From positions 65,952-129,951 of the forward strand of contig CAVXVZ010000006.1 of NCBI GenBank assembly GCA_963765375.1: a stretch of 64,000 bases of DNA, in the 5' to 3' direction. Of this stretch, positions 25,023-34,868 are shown piece by piece. The notes below the pieces were generated by a model. The model worked only from the letters and a program-made list of their open reading frames with translations. It did not search any database and was not told the DNA's origin. Numbering within the stretch: position 1 is the first letter of the stretch; each line of letters begins with the position of its first letter. The translations under genes were made by a program, and so were the position numbers. Origin of the DNA: Roseiarcus sp963765375. GTDB lineage: Bacteria > Pseudomonadota > Alphaproteobacteria > Rhizobiales > Beijerinckiaceae.

Positions 25023-26042
25023 ATGCGCGTTTATTACGACCGGGACTCCGACCTCAATCTGATCAAGGGCAAGAAGGTCGCGGTCGTCGGCTACGGCAGC
25101 CAGGGCCACGCGCATCTGCTCAACATGCGCGACAGCGGCGTCAAGGACATCGCGGTCGCGCTCCGTCCGGACTCGGCCTCGGCCAAGAAGGCTGAAGCCG
25201 AGGGGATCAAGGTGATGACGGTCGCCGAGGCGGCCAAGTGGGCCGACATCGTGATGATGCTGACCCCGGATGAATTGCAGGCCGAGATCTATCGCGACGA
25301 GCTTGCGCCGAAGATGAAGAAGGGCGCGGCGCTGATGTTCGCCCACGGGCTCAACGTCCACTTCAACCTGATCGAGCCGCGCGCCGATCTCGACGTGCTG
25401 ATGGTCGCGCCGAAGGGCCCCGGCCACACGGTGCGCTCCGAGTACAAGCGCGGCGGCGGCGTGCCCTGTCTCATCGCGATCCACCAGAACGCCAGCGGCA
25501 ACGCCCACGATCTCGGCCTTTCCTACGCTTCCGCGATCGGCGGCGGACGGGCCGGCGTCATCGAGACGTCGTTCCGCGAGGAGTGCGAGACCGATCTCTT
25601 CGGCGAGCAGGTGGTGTTGTGCGGCGGCCTGGTCGAGCTCATCCGCGGCGGCTACGAGACCCTGGTCGAGGCCGGTTATGCGCCGGAAATGGCCTATTTC
25701 GAATGCCTGCATGAGGTGAAGCTGATCGTCGACCTGATTTACGAGGGCGGCATCGCCAACATGAACTACTCGATCTCCAACACCGCCGAATATGGCGAAT
25801 ATGTCTCCGGGCCCCGCATCATCAAGGCTGAAACCAAGGCCGAGATGAAGCGGGTCCTCGACGATATCCAGTCGGGCAAATTCACCCGCGACTGGATGCT
25901 CGAGAACCGGGTCAACCAGACCTCGTTCAAGGCGATGCGCGCCCGCGCCAACGCCCATCCGATCGAGGAGGTCGGGGCAAAGCTGCGCGCCATGATGCCC
26001 TGGATCGGCAAGAACAAGCTCGTCGACAAGGCGAAGAACTGA
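25023..26042 (+). CDS. ilvC: Ketol-acid reductoisomerase (IlvC, class I)
   Basis: A 339-residue NADPH-dependent enzyme of valine, leucine and isoleucine synthesis. The Rossmann motif VAVVGYGSQGHAHLLN, the catalytic APKGPGHTVRSEY, the ETDLFGEQ metal-binding block and CLHEVKLIVDLIYEGG are present. ATG 25023 gives the family-standard start MRVYYDRD and length, with GCAGGA in front. An in-frame ATG at 24978 would add 15 atypical residues. The gene is intact and lies directly before tRNA-Lys. Confidence 0.95.
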   Translation: MRVYYDRDSDLNLIKGKKVAVVGYGSQGHAHLLNMRDSGVKDIAVALRPDSASAKKAEAEGIKVMTVAEAAKWADIVMMLTPDELQAEIYRDELAPKMKKGAALMFAHGLNVHFNLIEPRADLDVLMVAPKGPGHTVRSEYKRGGGVPCLIAIHQNASGNAHDLGLSYASAIGGGRAGVIETSFREECETDLFGEQVVLCGGLVELIRGGYETLVEAGYAPEMAYFECLHEVKLIVDLIYEGGIANMNYSISNTAEYGEYVSGPRIIKAETKAEMKRVLDDIQSGKFTRDWMLENRVNQTSFKAMRARANAHPIEEVGAKLRAMMPWIGKNKLVDKAKN

Positions 26043-26171
26043 GCGAGATCGGCGAGCCCGGCGCCGGGTTCGAATGGGCGGCGGCTCTTAAGCGGCGTTT
26101 CCGCTGGACAGCGAAACGCGCCTTTGCTAAACGCCGCCCCTTGCCGAGCGGAGCCGCCCGGCGGACGCGAT

Positions 26172-26247
<76 letters not shown>

Positions 26248-26302
26248 TCGAAGAATTTGAAATGGCTTGCTTTTTTCAGCTGCGTTATCGTTCTTAGCAG
26301 TG

Positions 26303-27357
26303 TTATTCGGGGCGGTTTGCAGGGCGGTTTGCAGACTTTGTTCCCTTTTCGAGCTTCCGCACAGCGCTGACGGCCATTGCCGGATCGCGGTTGAAATAGA
26401 ATTTGTCCATGATTGATCTGACGTCACTTACGGCGTGGCCGGTTATGGCAGCAATCTCCATCTCGGTCGCGCCTGCACTGGCCAATCGTGAAACAGCTGT
26501 GCCGCGAAGGTCGTGGAATGTGAGGCCCTTTACGCCAGCTCGTTCACACGTCTTGCGCCACGTAGCTCGAAAACCATCCGACGTATAGGGTCGGTCGTCC
26601 CCGGAAGAAATGATGAACGGTGACACTCGTCGTGTAGCCTCCAGAATTGCCTTCAGTGGTGCCCCGACAGGGATGACCACGCGAACGCCGGTCTTCGATT
26701 GTCGAAGACGAATGAATTGTCCGTCGTAGGCGTTCCAGGTGAGGCGTAGAAGGTCCCCCTGTCTTTGCCCTGTCCAGAGGGCGAGCGTGATTGCGAGGGC
26801 CATCTGGGGGCTCGCCACAGCGAGCAAGCTCCTTTCATCGTCGTCGCTCCAGACTTTTTCAGCTCTTGATCCCTTCCAAACACGACCGGGTCTTTTGAGC
26901 GGATTTACGGAGATCATCCCGCGGTCCAATGCCCATGCGAGAGCACGGGCAAACACGGCAATCGTGTAATCCGACTGACGGGGAGAGGATTTGGCTATCT
27001 GATCGCGCCATTCGAGAAAGTCCCCACGCACTCTTTTGTCTTCGAGAACTTGATTGGGCAATCGCCGAATTTCTCGCCGATTGAATGGAGAATTCTCTTG
27101 TAGTCCTTCTTGGTCTTCGAAGCGAGACAACGGAAAGCCTCGGCGTCTTGGTAAGCGTCGAGAACGGAACTCAAGAGACTATTGTTCGGCCTCTGTCGTG
27201 CGGCTACCGCCGTATTGTATGAGGCGACAAATTCAGCCGTACCGGGGCTACCTTCGAGGCGAGGGCCACCCCTCCAAGCGTACCAGTAGTTTCGGACTGT
27301 CCCATCCGCTAATTTTTTTCGAGTTCGGGCAACACCCTTAAGCTGAATTCGCACCAC
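26303..27357 (-). pseudogene. Tyrosine-type phage integrase, one frameshift
   Basis: Two frames together give an integrase of about 350 residues. The N-terminal part (from GTG 27357) has the beta-rich arm-binding start VRIQLKGVARTRKKLADG and an SAM-like core with SVLDAYQDAEAFRCLASKTKKDYKRIL. The frame changes near 27055. The catalytic domain has Arg in LALWTGQRQGDLLRLTW, Lys in SKTGVRVVIP, HDLRGTA (HxxR), ITGHA and the Tyr in DKFYFNRD. The gene points at tRNA-Lys. One base restores the frame, so the enzyme may be functional. Confidence 0.85.
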
Positions 27358-27535
27358 GTCCTTGCTTCCAAGCCATATATTCGTCGCGAGGCTGATATTC
27401 GCGAGGCATCCCGGATGTGATAACAATCCTTCCGTCTGCGTCTATCTCGATCTTGGACACCGATATCCCCGCGGCCTTAGCTCCCCTTACTGCACGAGCA
27501 ATGTCGGCCTGTCGAAACCTAACGCCACGGGTCAT
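27338..27535 (-). CDS. Small integrase-linked hypothetical protein
   Basis: A 65-residue protein beginning MTRGVRFRQADIARAVRGAKAAG, followed by a beta hairpin VSKIEIDADGRIVITSG. Small proteins of this pattern commonly sit just upstream of tyrosine integrases in alphaproteobacterial islands and are sometimes called excisionase-like; that role is not demonstrated. It overlaps the integrase start by about 20 bases, which suggests coupling. The ATG at 27535 is preferred over the TTG at 27556. Confidence 0.6.
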   Translation of the reverse strand: MTRGVRFRQADIARAVRGAKAAGISVSKIEIDADGRIVITSGMPREYQPRDEYMAWKQGRGANSA

Positions 27536-27636
27536 GTGTGACTTTACGCAGTTCAAATAACTTATCGTTCAATTCCATTGTAATATCCACTCCACTTATG
27601 TAACCGGAGGTCTCCTCTTTCCTATAGACTAAGCGG

Positions 27637-27665
27637 ACTATACAGTATTATATAATAAATGTCAA
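27637..27665 (-). promoter_or_regulatory. Sigma-70 promoter of the integrase unit
   Basis: On the minus strand TTGACA (27665-27660), a 17-bp spacer and TATAGT (27642-27637) make a near-consensus promoter in strongly AT-rich DNA. An imperfect inverted repeat TATAGTC/GTCTATA surrounds the -10 box (27623-27642) and could be an operator. The small gene starts about 100 bp downstream. Confidence 0.65.
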
Positions 27666-28065
27666 GATTATTTAATTCGAATGTCGGCCTCCCTACAGCC
27701 TGCCGCTCTGCTCCACGAACTGAGAACTCCAATCGTACCTTGGTTGTTTCGAACTAAAAACCTTACGCAAATTCGCTGCGGCTGGGGGCCACCCCATTTC
27801 TTCCGAGGAGAAAGAGAGCTTTGTTTAAGTTAAGCCAAATTATTTTATTAAATTAATAAAATAGAGTTCCGCTAACTATGGCCTAACCCATTGTATTATA
27901 ACGATGCCCGAAAATAAGCTTGACAGAACGTTTCTACGCGTGTACAACGTGATCATTCAAGTTCAATGAATAGGCTGAAACATGCAATTCCCGATGGAAC
28001 TGGCTGGCTCAGTCAAAAGGCATTGGGTTGTATGGTTAACACTATTAAGAGAAAGGAATTGAAAA
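27666..28065. other. AT-rich intergenic segment of the island
   Basis: About 400 bp with much lower GC than the surroundings and A/T runs such as TTATTTTATTAAATTAATAA near 27840. No coding frame with a ribosome binding site is seen. It is a recently acquired, possibly silenced or regulatory stretch. Confidence 0.5.
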
Positions 28066-28491
28066 ATGTCAATGCGATATAACGAGACAGGCAGTATACA
28101 TAAGTTGAACCTTGCGGTATTTACCCTTGTAGGAAAGTCATTAAATTGTATTTCTGATCTATGGTTTCCCGACGTAGCCAAATTCTCCTACTACGATAGC
28201 GAATTGAGGCGTGTATTTGTATGTTACGACGCTCTTCTCGAATTTCAAAATGCATTGTTATGCAACTTGGAAAGGGAACCCTTAGTCAAGCTTTCGTTCA
28301 AAGAAACAATGACCAAGGATGGAACTGATTGTACCTCAGACCTTGTAAAATGTGGACCAATTTGGTTTCATGACTTGCTTGGCCATACCTGCGTCAACAA
28401 CTCATTGTTGGTGCGTCCGTGGACTGATGAGGGATACGGGGACTTCATAAGCCCCACCCCCATATTGGGCCGTCGTCGCCTGGCAGCCTGA
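28066..28491 (+). CDS. Hypothetical protein in AT-rich DNA
   Basis: A 141-residue protein with start ATG 28066 behind GAGAAAGGAATTG, a good ribosome binding site. Aromatic and cysteine-rich (five Cys), no signal peptide or membrane helix, no recognised domain. Composition is AT-rich until about 28410, then switches abruptly to GC-rich, so the last 25 residues (from about VRPWTDEGYGDF) may belong to a different segment joined by recombination. Function unknown. Confidence 0.5.
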   Translation: MSMRYNETGSIHKLNLAVFTLVGKSLNCISDLWFPDVAKFSYYDSELRRVFVCYDALLEFQNALLCNLEREPLVKLSFKETMTKDGTDCTSDLVKCGPIWFHDLLGHTCVNNSLLVRPWTDEGYGDFISPTPILGRRRLAA

Positions 28492-28853
28492 AGTTTCTTA
28501 AGATACATCCAGGGCCTGGGGCGGCTTATCTGAACGCCTCGGGCGTTGGCTTGCTTGCGGCGACCCCCGCGTTGCATTCGCACATTTCCCGTTCCGTTCG
28601 AAGGGATCGGGGGATGAACCGCAGATGGGTCGGCCTTGGGGGGCTCCGCAAAAGACACGAACAAGCGAAGGTCGGGAGGAAGCCTAAGGCGGAGATGGAA
28701 ACCGCCGCGTCGTAGGAACTTTGCCTCGCTGGGACCCCCGGGTCGGGGTCGTGCGTGCCTCTCAGCCCTCGGCGGTGGGCGGTAGAGCCTCTCAGAGCCT
28801 CTTTGGGACAGGGGAGAAGAGAGTCTCCTACCTTTGGTACGAGGTCCCGTCGC
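28492..28853. other. GC-rich segment with no recognised gene
   Basis: About 360 bp between the AT-rich gene and the IS256 element. A long minus-strand frame crosses it but is a codon shadow with no family features. Short internal repeats such as GCCTCTCAG (twice near 28760-28795) are present. I see nothing I can name. Confidence 0.4.
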
Positions 28854-28905
28854 GACTTGTGTTGGAATTGGATGGCGCGTCTTCGGGCGACATGAGGCTA
28901 ACCGA

Positions 28906-30081
28906 TCATGCGGCGAGGTCAATGATCTGATCGTCTGGTTTCTCGGCGAGGGTGTGCCATCCGTCGACCTTGCGCATGGTGATCTGACCCGAGGCGAGGA
29001 GCGCCCAGAACAGCATGGCCGCGGTTTCGGCGCAGGGCAGGACAGTCTGGGTCTTTATCCGGCGCTTGAATTCTTCGTGCAATCGCTCGATCGCGTTCGA
29101 GGTTCGGATCGACTTCCATTGGCTCGGCGGGAACCGCGTGAATGTGAACAGCTTGTCGCCCGCTTCCTCCAGGCTGTCGGCGATGGCGCGGCATTTGAGG
29201 CGCCACTTGCGGATGAACGCCTTGCGCCGGGTCTCGACCTCGCCGCGCGTCGCGGCGTAGATCATGTCGCGGTAGTCGTTCGAGATTTCCTCGTGTAGGC
29301 GCTCGGGCGCATGGGCGAGGAGATTGCGATGCTTGTGCACGGTGCAGCGCTGGACAGCCATGTCGGGCCACAGCGCCGCCAGCGCCTTTTCGAGGCCCGG
29401 CGCGCCGTCGACGACGACCAGCTCCGGCGTTCGCAATCCACGCCGGACCAGATCGTCGAGCAGCGCACGCCAGGCCGCCTCGCCTTCCCCGCCCATGCTC
29501 TTGATCGCGAGCAGCATCTTCTGGCCGTCGGCGCGCACGCCGAGCGCGACCAGCAACGAGATCGAGGTCGCCCTTCTGTCGAGCCGGACACGCGCGACTG
29601 TGCCGTCGAGGATCAGCCGCACGATCGGCTGTTCGGCGAGCGAGCGCGCATTCCAGGCGTCCCAGTCGCCCTTCGTCTTGCGCCAGACGCGGCTGACCAC
29701 GTCCTTGCCGACCGGCCCGGCAAACACCGCGTTCAACGCGCGGCGCACGCGGCGGGTGTTGGTCCCTGCGAGATAAGCCCCGGCGATCAAGGCGTCGGCG
29801 GCCCGGGTGCGGCGCTGGTAAGCGCGCAGCGAACCGCTCCGCCATTCGCGCGTCTTGCCGTCCTCGCCGGTCAACCGAGCGCGCGGCACGACGATCCGCG
29901 TCTTGCCAAACGTGCCCGTCAGCGTCCGCTCGCGATGCCCGTGGCGCACGCCGACAACCGATGGCGCCGCCTCGTCCTCACCTGGCTTGCGCCGGCCGTA
30001 GCGCGGACGCGACAACGCCTCGCTCAGTTCCTCTTCCAGCATCGTCTCGATGAAGCCGCGCACCCGAGCTCGGACCCCGTC
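28906..30081 (-). pseudogene. IS256-family transposase, N-terminus lost to IS3 insertion
   Basis: About 390 residues of an IS256-type (Transposase_mut) DDE enzyme. Blocks in order are GFIETMLEEELSEALSRPRYGRR, VVPRARLTG, AYLAGTNTRRVRRALNAVF, RLILDGTVARVRL with the first catalytic Asp, ELVVVDGAPGLEKALAALW with the second, RCTVHKHRNLL, and FTRFPPSQWKSIRTSNAIERLHEEFKRR carrying the catalytic Glu. The reading frame enters the IS3 left end at 30081, where the first residues would be encoded by IS3 sequence. Without its own start it is probably not expressed. Confidence 0.85.
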
Positions 30082-30157
30082 TGAGCTGGACCCCGGATTT
30101 AGGACCATTGGCTAAGGTGTGAAATGTCCTGCTCTGTCGCAACCGATGGAGCGAGGA

Positions 30158-30451
30158 ATGACGAAGTCACGCAAGAAGTTTGATGCGGCGTTCAAGGCGA
30201 AGATTGCGCTTGAGGCGCTGCGGGAGGATGCGACGGTTCCGGAACTGGCGAAGCGGCACGGGGTGCATCCGAACCAGATTTATGCCTGGAAGAAGCAGGT
30301 TCTCGACAATGCGGCGATCCTGTTCGCCCGAGGGGCGAGCGGTTCGGGGGATGGCGAGGAGGAGCGCGAGCGCGAGACGGCCAAGCTTTACGCCAAGATC
30401 GGCCAACTGACGGTCGAACGGGATTTCTTGGCCAGGAGGCCAGGGCGATGA
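30158..30451 (+). CDS. IS3-family transposase OrfA, copy 2
   Basis: Translates identically to the OrfA at 1407-1700 (97 residues, same helix-turn-helix and same GGAGCGAGGA ribosome binding site). Its stop overlaps the orfB start in the same ATGA arrangement. Intact. Confidence 0.88.
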   Translation: MTKSRKKFDAAFKAKIALEALREDATVPELAKRHGVHPNQIYAWKKQVLDNAAILFARGASGSGDGEEERERETAKLYAKIGQLTVERDFLARRPGR

Positions 30452-31392
30452 GCGCGCCCGATCGAAGAGCGATGGTCGAACGGCTTGGCAAGGACCTGTC
30501 GGTGCGCCGCCAATGCGTGCTGTTGAGCTTGACGCGCTCGGGGGTCTACCGCTCCAAGCCTGTCGCCGGGGCGGACGATCTGGCGGTGATGCGCCGTATC
30601 GACGAACTGCATCTCGAACTTCCGTTCTACGGCTCGCGGCGAATGACCTTCGAACTCAACAAGGAAGGTCGTGGGGTCAACCGCAAGCGAGTGCGGCGGC
30701 TGATGCGGGTGATGGGGATCGAGGCGCTGGTTCCGCGCCCTGGCACGAGCAAAGCCGCGCCCGGGCACAAGATATACCCCTACCTGCTGCGCGGCCTGAA
30801 GATTGTCGAGACGAACCATGTTTGGGCGGCCGACGTGACCTACATCCCGATGGCGTGCGGCTTCCTCTATCTGGTGGCGATCATCGACTGGGCCAGCCGG
30901 GCGGTTCTGGCATGGCGGCTGTCGAACACCAACGATGCGAGTTTCTGCGCGGCGGCGCTGGAGGAGGCGCTGCTTCGGTTCGGAAAGCCGCGGATTTTCA
31001 ATACCGATCAGGGCTCCACTTTCACCGCCGAGGCTTTCACCAGCAAGCTTGTGACGGCCGGCGTCGAGATTTCGATGGACGGACGCGGCCGCTTCATGGA
31101 CAACATTTTCATCGAACGGCTGTGGCGCTCGATCAAGTACGAAGAAGTGCATCTGAAAGCCTACGCCGATGGCTGCGAGGCGCGGTCCGGCATCAGTTCC
31201 TGGATGACCTTTTACAATTTTCGGCGCCCTCACCAGGCGATGAACAACCAAATGCCGATGGCGGTGTGGCTCGCCGGCATGGACAAAATCGAGGCGGCGG
31301 CGAGGGCTGTGGATATGCCGCTTCGCTTGGACAACGCAAACGCGTTGCCCACATACCCACAGCAGAGACAGAAGCAGCAAGAAGCAGCTTGA
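30448..31392 (+). CDS. IS3-family transposase OrfB, copy 2
   Basis: Same 314-residue DDE integrase-core protein as copy 1, with WAADVTYIP, FNTDQGSTF and the Glu-bearing IERLWRSIKYEEV. The stop codon is TGA rather than TAA. Intact, so together with copy 1 it keeps the family potentially active in this genome. Confidence 0.93.
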   Translation: MSAPDRRAMVERLGKDLSVRRQCVLLSLTRSGVYRSKPVAGADDLAVMRRIDELHLELPFYGSRRMTFELNKEGRGVNRKRVRRLMRVMGIEALVPRPGTSKAAPGHKIYPYLLRGLKIVETNHVWAADVTYIPMACGFLYLVAIIDWASRAVLAWRLSNTNDASFCAAALEEALLRFGKPRIFNTDQGSTFTAEAFTSKLVTAGVEISMDGRGRFMDNIFIERLWRSIKYEEVHLKAYADGCEARSGISSWMTFYNFRRPHQAMNNQMPMAVWLAGMDKIEAAARAVDMPLRLDNANALPTYPQQRQKQQEAA

Positions 31393-31717
31393 TTCTTGAA
31401 GGACAACGGCAGGCCAGATCACACCTTAAATTCAACCCCTCGTGGTCCCACGAATGGGGTCCAGTTCAGAGGGACCCCGTTCCAAAAACAATACAAGTCA
31501 ATGGACCATATGCGAATTCCGAGGCAATCCGGCCGGGGATTCCGATTTGATGTCGGCCACCGTTCCGATTTGATTCCGGCCACCGTTCCGATTTGATTCC
31601 GGCCACCATTCCGAAATGAAGCCGGCCACCTGAGCCGGTCACGGCCTCACCGTTTGCTCCCCGCGGTTCAGCAACTGCGGCACTCCTGCTTCGTCGATGA
31701 TCGACGAGGAGATTGGG

Positions 31718-33256
31718 ATGCCGGCGAAGCGGGAACTGAGCATGCGACAATTGCGACATCTATTGCGACTTCACCATGATGGGGTGAGCGCGCGCGAGAT
31801 CGGGCGGCGTCTGGGCGTGGCGCGCAGCACGATCCAGGACAATCTGAAACGGGCGGCGGCGGCCGGGCTCAAATGGCCGCTAGCCGACGACGTCACCGAG
31901 GAGGCTCTGGAACTCCAGCTCTTTGGGCGCGCCGCGATTGCGACCGGCCGGCGGCGGCGGGTCGAACCGGACTGGGCGGCCTTGGCGCGCGAACTGAAGC
32001 GGCCTGGCGTGACGATGATGATCCTCTGGGAGGAATACCGAGAGGTCCAGCCCGAGGGCTACGGCTACAGCCGGTTCTGCGATCTGCTTCGTGGTTTTGA
32101 ACGACGCCTGACGCCGGTGATGCGCCAACACCATGTCGCCGGCGAGAAGGCGTTCGTGGACTATTCGGGCAAGCGGATCGGGATCGCTGATCCGAGGACG
32201 GGCGAAATCCGCGAGGCGGAGATTTTCGTCGGCGTGCTCGGCGCCTCGAACCTCACCTATGCCGAGGCGACGTGGACGCAACAACTGCCGGATTGGACCG
32301 GCGCGCATGTGCGCATGTTACGCTTTTTCGGCGGCGCGCCGAAGCTGCTGGTTCCCGACAATCTGAAAAGCGGGGTCAACAAGGCCTCGTTCTACGACCC
32401 CGAGATCAACCGCACTTACGGCGCGATGGCGTCGCATTATTCGGTCGGCATCCTCCCGGCCCGTCCGAAAAAGCCGAGGGATAAAGCGAAAGTCGAGGCC
32501 GGAGTCAGATTTGCGCAGACCTATATTCTCGGACGGTTGCGCCGGCTGACCTTCTTCTCGCTCGCCGAATGCAACGAGGCGATCGCGCTCGTCATGCAAC
32601 GCATGAACGAGCGTCCCATGCGCAACCTCGGCCTGAGCCGTCGCGAGCTGTTCGAGAAGATCGAGCGCGACGCCCTCATCGCCTTGCCCGCCGACGATTG
32701 GGAGTTCGCGGAATGGCGGCGCGCGCGGGTCAATCTCGACTATCACATCGAGGTCCATGACTTTCTCTATTCGGTTCCACACGCGCTCATCCGCGCCGAG
32801 GTTGAGGTGCGGATCGCCGCGCGCACGGTCGAGATCTTCCATCGCGGTCAGCGCGTCGGCGTCCACCAACGCCGCTACATGGGCCGCAAGCACGGCACGG
32901 ACCCCGACCACATGCCCAGCTCCCACCGGCGTTACGCCGAGTGGACGCCGGATCGGTTCCGCCGCTGGGCCGGCAAGATCGGGCCGAACACCGAAGGCTT
33001 GATCAGCGCCGTGCTCGCCAGCCGGCCGCATCCCGAACAGGGGGTCCGCACCTGCCTGGGCATCCTGCGCTCTTATCGCGGCCTCGACCCGGCCCGCGTC
33101 GAGGCGGTGTCGGCCCACGCCGTCGAACTGGGCGTCCTCAATTGCAAGGGCGTCGCCTCCCTCCTCGCCCGTAAGCGCGACGCGGCGGCCAATGACAGCC
33201 GTCCGGCCACGCTCTTCGACCACGCCAATCTGCGCGGTCCCGGCTACTACCATTGA
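31718..33256 (+). CDS. istA: IS21-family transposase IstA
   Basis: A 512-residue IS21 transposase. The N-terminal helix-turn-helix reads LLRLHHDGVSAREIGRRLGVARSTIQ. An rve core follows with the first catalytic Asp region HHVAGEKAFVDYSGKRI, the second in LLVPDNLKSGV, and the Glu-bearing PRDKAKVEAGVRF. The C-terminus has the Mu-type beta-barrel region around DFLYSVPHALI. ATG 31718 follows GAGGAGATTGG. It acts with IstB, whose gene starts 12 bp downstream. Confidence 0.93.
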   Translation: MPAKRELSMRQLRHLLRLHHDGVSAREIGRRLGVARSTIQDNLKRAAAAGLKWPLADDVTEEALELQLFGRAAIATGRRRRVEPDWAALARELKRPGVTMMILWEEYREVQPEGYGYSRFCDLLRGFERRLTPVMRQHHVAGEKAFVDYSGKRIGIADPRTGEIREAEIFVGVLGASNLTYAEATWTQQLPDWTGAHVRMLRFFGGAPKLLVPDNLKSGVNKASFYDPEINRTYGAMASHYSVGILPARPKKPRDKAKVEAGVRFAQTYILGRLRRLTFFSLAECNEAIALVMQRMNERPMRNLGLSRRELFEKIERDALIALPADDWEFAEWRRARVNLDYHIEVHDFLYSVPHALIRAEVEVRIAARTVEIFHRGQRVGVHQRRYMGRKHGTDPDHMPSSHRRYAEWTPDRFRRWAGKIGPNTEGLISAVLASRPHPEQGVRTCLGILRSYRGLDPARVEAVSAHAVELGVLNCKGVASLLARKRDAAANDSRPATLFDHANLRGPGYYH

Positions 33257-33268
33257 GAGGAAATCCTC

Positions 33269-34003
33269 ATGCTCGCTCATCCCACACTCGACCAACTGAA
33301 CGCCCTCGGTCTCTACGGCTTGGCCAAAGGGTTCAAGGAACTGGAACACAAACCGGAGGTGCGTGGCCTCGATCACGCCGAATGGCTCGGCCTGCTACTC
33401 GAATACGAGCTGACGCTGCGCCGGCAGAAGCAGTTCGAAACGCGCGCCAGGGTCGCCCGCCTGCGTCATCCCGCCAGCGTCGAGGACGTCAACTATCAAA
33501 GTCCTCGCGGGCTCGACCGCGCGCTATTCCTCAAGCTCGCCGCCTGCGACTGGATCGCGGAGCGCCGCAATTTGCTTGTGACGGGGGCGTCCGGTTTGGG
33601 CAAAAGTTGGTTAGCTTGTGCTCTCGGCCACAAGGCTTGCCGAGAGAACATGTCCGTCCTTTACACCCGCATGCCCCGGCTCTTCGCCGATCTGGCCATC
33701 GCCCATGGGGATGCGCGCTACGCCAGGCTCCTGCGCTCCCTGGCGCGCGTCAAACTGCTGATTCTCGATGATTGGGGCCCCGAAGCGCTCACGCCCAATC
33801 AAGCGCGCGATCTGCTCGAAATCGTCGAGGATCGCTACGACAAAGGCTCGCTCATCATCACCAGCCAGGTTCCCGTGGACCGCTGGCACGATCTGATCGG
33901 GGTACCCACGCTCGCTGACGCCATCCTCGACCGCGTCATCCACAACGCCTATCGCATCGAGCTGGCCGGCGAGAGCTTGCGCAAGCGGCATTCAACACCG
34001 TGA
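33269..34003 (+). CDS. istB: IS21-family helper ATPase IstB
   Basis: A 244-residue AAA+ ATPase of the DnaC/IstB type that assists IstA in target selection. Walker A is TGASGLGKSW near residue 108, Walker B LLILDDWGPE, with the sensor block SLIITSQVPVDRWHDLIG. The N-terminal helical block starts LDQLNALGLYGLAKGF. The start follows GAGAGGAAATCCTC. Intact. Confidence 0.94.
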   Translation: MLAHPTLDQLNALGLYGLAKGFKELEHKPEVRGLDHAEWLGLLLEYELTLRRQKQFETRARVARLRHPASVEDVNYQSPRGLDRALFLKLAACDWIAERRNLLVTGASGLGKSWLACALGHKACRENMSVLYTRMPRLFADLAIAHGDARYARLLRSLARVKLLILDDWGPEALTPNQARDLLEIVEDRYDKGSLIITSQVPVDRWHDLIGVPTLADAILDRVIHNAYRIELAGESLRKRHSTP

Positions 34004-34329
34004 AATCGGCCCGCGCGCGATGGCGGGCTCACCGAACCCTCGGCGCGACAAGGCGGTGGACAACGACGGGCTACGCTACAGCGCAATGGAAAGCGCGCTC
34101 CGCCCGTCGTTGCCAACCGCCACCCGGGCCGACCCTCACGAACCGAAACTTCTTCTCATTTTGCGGAGGCCCAAATCCATGCCCGCTTGACCAATCCAGC
34201 CAAGCAAAACATCATCACTTCGATCCGCGGAAGCAGACGCCCGGTGGCCGACATCAAATCGGAACCCCGGCCGGCTTCAAATCGGAATCAGTGGCCGGCT
34301 TCCTATTGGAATGCGTGGCCGGCTTCGTC

Positions 34330-34600
34330 GGTATCCGCAGACCATACAGACATTCAAGGAGCTTGGCGGCGAGGCCGGAGCGAAAGCGGGGGAGTCGTGA
34401 GCCTGCCCGAATCTGCTCATCCTCGACACGCTCGCGGAGCTTTCCGTTGTCCTGTCCGCCGTGATGCGCGAACTCGATTTCGATGCGCGAGAGGGCGCGG
34501 TGCGCCGACAAGCTGAGCACCCGGTAAGCCGGCTCTCCATCATTTCGATGAGGCGGGCTGCGAATTGGCCGCTGATTTTGTTGAGCTTCTTGGACATTTC
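34330..34600 (-). pseudogene. Fragment of a small winged-helix-like hypothetical protein
   Basis: On the minus strand MSKKLNKISGQFAARLIEM (from about 34595) is followed after a one-base slip by PAYRVLSLSAHRALSRIEIE, then FAHHGGQDNGKL. This is the N-terminal half of a small alphaproteobacterial protein often found near conjugative or plasmid-derived genes. The slip is a missing C at AGCCGG. After NDNGKL-like sequence the homology stops, about 100 bp before the IS21-type repeats. It is a truncated remnant. Confidence 0.5.
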
Positions 34601-34868
34601 AGCGCCCTCCATGTCGGAGGCGCGCGGCGGCTAGGGGACGGAAATCGACATACATGGCCCGGTGACTTCGTCCAGCGAGCGCCTTGCGGACGCGGCCAGC
34701 GACATTGCGCAACATCCTCCGCGGAGATGCGTACGCTTGTGGGGCGAGCGCACAGTTTTAAAGGCGCATTCGCCGGCGCGTCTGCTGCTTTCAGGCATAA
34801 TGTTGCGCATGGGCCGGTATGCAGATCAATGTGGACGCCGGCCGCCGCGCCCGCTATCCCCACCGCCC

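Larger units (their letters stand above)
30082..31468 (+). mobile_element. IS3-family element, copy 2
   Basis: The 1,387 bp match copy 1 (1331-2717) with one difference noticed, the orfB stop codon. Inverted repeats are the same. In contrast to copy 1, the flanks do not match (GTC to the left, GAG to the right), so there is no 3-bp target duplication. That points to recombination between IS3 copies, or an adjacent deletion, rather than simple insertion. Both copies are in the same orientation. Confidence 0.92.
28854..31499 (-). mobile_element. IS256-family element interrupted by IS3 copy 2
   Basis: The ends are inferred from an 11-bp inverted repeat with one mismatch, GACTTGTGTTG at 28854 and its partner CAATACAAGTC ending at 31499. 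Between them are the IS256 transposase gene and the second IS3 element. I see no target duplication at these ends and the DNA to the right of the IS3 copy does not supply the missing transposase N-terminus, so part of the element has been lost. Confidence 0.55.
31551..34253 (+). mobile_element. IS21-family element
   Basis: Contains istA and istB in order. Both ends carry the terminal sequence TGTCGGCCACCG, and the left end has further copies of a unit like TTCCGATTTGATTCCGGCC at 31562-31640, as IS21 elements usually do. Similarity between the two ends continues outward for about 35 bp beyond the quoted limits (CCGGCCGGGG-TTCCGATTTGA), so the true termini may lie near 31520 and 34290. More related units occur to 34330 on the right, which may be remains of another IS21 copy. 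Confidence 0.8.

Noticed and set aside
24198..25958. 586-codon minus frame joining LemA to sequence opposite ilvC
   Set aside because: LemA begins at 24794; the upstream extension is antisense to ilvC and has no family resemblance.
28368..28922. 184-codon minus-strand frame
   Set aside because: Low-complexity Arg/Pro-rich shadow crossing a composition boundary and the IS256 end.
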